Source: Pagrus major (Eukaryota > Chordata > Actinopteri > Spariformes > Sparidae). Taken from it: a DNA stretch of 64,000 nucleotides. The first letter of the stretch is position 1; the number at the start of each line of letters is the position of its first letter. Below are positions 62,419 to 64,000 of this stretch, in pieces. Below the pieces are notes generated by a model. It was not told the origin of the DNA. It was given only the letters and a program-made list of their open reading frames with translations, and ran no database searches. The translations under genes and the position numbers were made by a program. The stretch covers positions 24,624,197 to 24,688,196 of the forward strand of contig NC_133230.1 in NCBI RefSeq assembly GCF_040436345.1. The letters are read 5' to 3'.

Positions 62419-62444
62419 AGTGTGTTAAAATCAGCTGAAAAAGT

Positions 62445-63458
62445 AAACAGGTAACACTTCATTTTAAAAAAGGTTCACAAGTTTCATGGTAAGTAGGTGG
62501 TAACTAATAAGTGACATTTGAAATTACCACAAAAAAGACAACAACAACAACAAAAAAATAAAATAATAATAATAACAACAACAATAATAATAATCTCATA
62601 CTTTTGCATAAAAAGTTAATAGCAGGTAATTTCTTTAATGTTTTTCCAAGACACTTCCAACTGGTTTCTGCTTAACTTCCCCTCAGCAGGCCACTAAACT
62701 GAAGTAAATTTTTGCAGCTGAATTTCCAACCACTTTACTGTAGTTCCAACTTCTGAAAGTCAGTAAATCGAAGTACATTCTCACCAGTTTCTATCACTTC
62801 AGCAGATCAGTCCAGCTTTGAAACATTTCTCCTAAATGTCAAATCTTTATATAGTTATACACCATAAATTGCTTATTACGACAATGGCTTAATAATCAGA
62901 ATCAAGTGGCTAACTTCCCATTTTTAAAAGTTTCATTCCTTCATTTCTTTTATACAACACAAATGAAGAACAGGCAAACTTAACAGAACAGCAGGATTGA
63001 GGAGACACAACAGACAAAGATTGAACTAAAGACTGCACAACACGTAGATCCGACCGAGCAATCTGATTGGTCAATCAGACATTATAGACTGTGCTCAAAT
63101 GAGCATCACAGCACAGCTAGCCGTGCTCAAATGAAAAAGTGCCTCATCACTGAAAATATCACTCCGCCTGTATTTTAAACTACACAGGAGCAGCTAGCAA
63201 GAAACACAGCTAGCTAACGATGGAGCTAAAACGGCTGTATTGACCTGACACAAAATGGATCATTTTGCTGTTAATTTTGATCTATAAAGGAATAATAAGA
63301 AAGAGACTAAAAGAAAAAAGCTAAGAATACCATTCTTAAAACTGCATTCTAAAAGGTCCTTAAAAAATAAATAAATAAATAAAACAAACAACCTAAAATC
63401 TGAGTAAAATGCCAGAAATTACTAATAAAAAGGAGTTTAGAAGAAGGATAAGAAGAAA
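62445..63458. other. Repeat-like DNA, no gene recognised
   Basis: GGTAACACTTCATTTT at about 62451 looks like the end of another MITE. An AAC/AAT simple repeat lies at 62538-62595. The remainder to 63458 has no recognisable gene. Confidence 0.4.
62538..62595 (+). repeat. (AAC/AAT)n simple repeat
   Basis: Mixed CAA and AAT triplets with a short A run between them. Confidence 0.85.
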
Positions 63459-63910
63459 TCAATTAAAAGCCAAGTTAAAAAGGTGTGTCTTGAGCGTGCT
63501 TTTAAAAACATCAACAGTCTCTGCGGCCCTGAGGCTCTCCGGCAGGCCATTCCACAGACGTGGGCCGTAGTAATAAAAGGATGCCTCACCGCGGGTTTTT
63601 GTCCGAACACTTGGGATGACTAAAAAGTTGGAGCCGGAGGACCTCAGGGTCCGCGAGGGTTGGTAATGTAAAAACAAATCAGATAGATAAGAAGGCCCAA
63701 GACCGTTAAGACACTTAAAAACAAACATTGTCTTTCATGACACATTGTGAGGTTTAAAGTCTTGTAGTTTGGGTAAAAGTTTCTCTCTCTTGGCTTCAGG
63801 ACCAATGATTAAAACTTCTGTTTTGTCCCGGTTGAGCTGCAGGAAATTCTCTGCCATCCATGATTTTATATCTAAAATGCAGTTAAGAAGAATGTCAACT
63901 GGCCTCGTGT
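63459..63910 (-). mobile_element. L2-like LINE, internally deleted 3' part
   Basis: On the minus strand, about 63910-63760 reads as reverse-transcriptase thumb sequence (SWMAENFLQLNRDKTEVLII). At 63728-63459 lies the usual C-terminus of this LINE group (FKCLNGLGPSYLSDLF, RLWNGLPESLRAAETVDVFK, LKTHLFNLAF). Between them roughly 130 residues expected in an intact element are missing, so this is a dead, internally deleted copy. The upstream part may run past the window end. Confidence 0.8.
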
Positions 63911-64000
63911 CTTCAGGCTAATATTTTCACCTTGTGGTATAGCAGTACAGTAGAAGAACAGTAAGATTAATAAAGCTATTGTAGCCTATGCAGAATAAGC

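Noticed and set aside
1-64000. CRISPR arrays, rRNA, operons, retroviral or Polinton fossils
   Set aside because: None seen. The window is vertebrate nuclear DNA, and no capsid, envelope or LTR pair was recognised.

Overview
The window looks like nuclear DNA of a percomorph-type teleost. The coding parts are multi-exon vertebrate genes with GT/AG introns. The non-coding DNA is full of short repeats typical of spiny-rayed fish: TTAAAGG-ended MITEs, a tRNA-derived SINE, a Tc1 element and L2-like LINE tails. Species cannot be fixed from the sequence. All family and paralogue names rest on remembered protein sequences, not on a search.

Layout. 1-4.3 kb is repeat-rich and has no gene I can support. 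4.3-14.1 kb (minus) is a complete 13-exon mfsd2a gene, the sodium-dependent lysophosphatidylcholine (DHA) transporter. 14.1-27.3 kb is intergenic and holds a Tc1 transposon. 27.3-30.1 kb (plus) is a complete L-Myc gene (mycl) with the usual non-coding first exon and two coding exons. 30.1-43.2 kb is a gene desert with MITEs, a SINE, long CA and GA tracts and several stretches that look like enhancers. 43.25-49.54 kb (plus) is a complete six-exon nt5c1a gene, cytosolic AMP-preferring 5'-nucleotidase IA. The same three genes lie in one neighbourhood on human 1p34; TRIT1 and others that lie between MYCL and NT5C1A in human are not seen here.

47.3-62.0 kb is a recent tandem duplication. Unit 1 (about 8.8 kb) holds the 3' half of nt5c1a and a small cluster of interferon-inducible ISG12/IFI27-like genes on the minus strand. 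Unit 2 repeats it at about 98-99% identity by eye but has lost about 2.9 kb. The result is one intact nt5c1a, one truncated and frameshifted nt5c1a copy, one intact ISG12 gene with very small first exons, two ISG12 genes lacking their first exons and carrying an unusual Asp-rich tail, and two copies of an orphan ISG12 promoter and first-exon relic with an ISRE. The last 2 kb hold a MITE, simple repeats and a decayed L2-like LINE.

The genes do not form an operon or pathway. The biological interest lies in the innate-immune ISG12 cluster being reshaped together with the 3' end of a muscle nucleotidase gene. No CRISPR, rRNA, tRNA gene or viral fossil was recognised.
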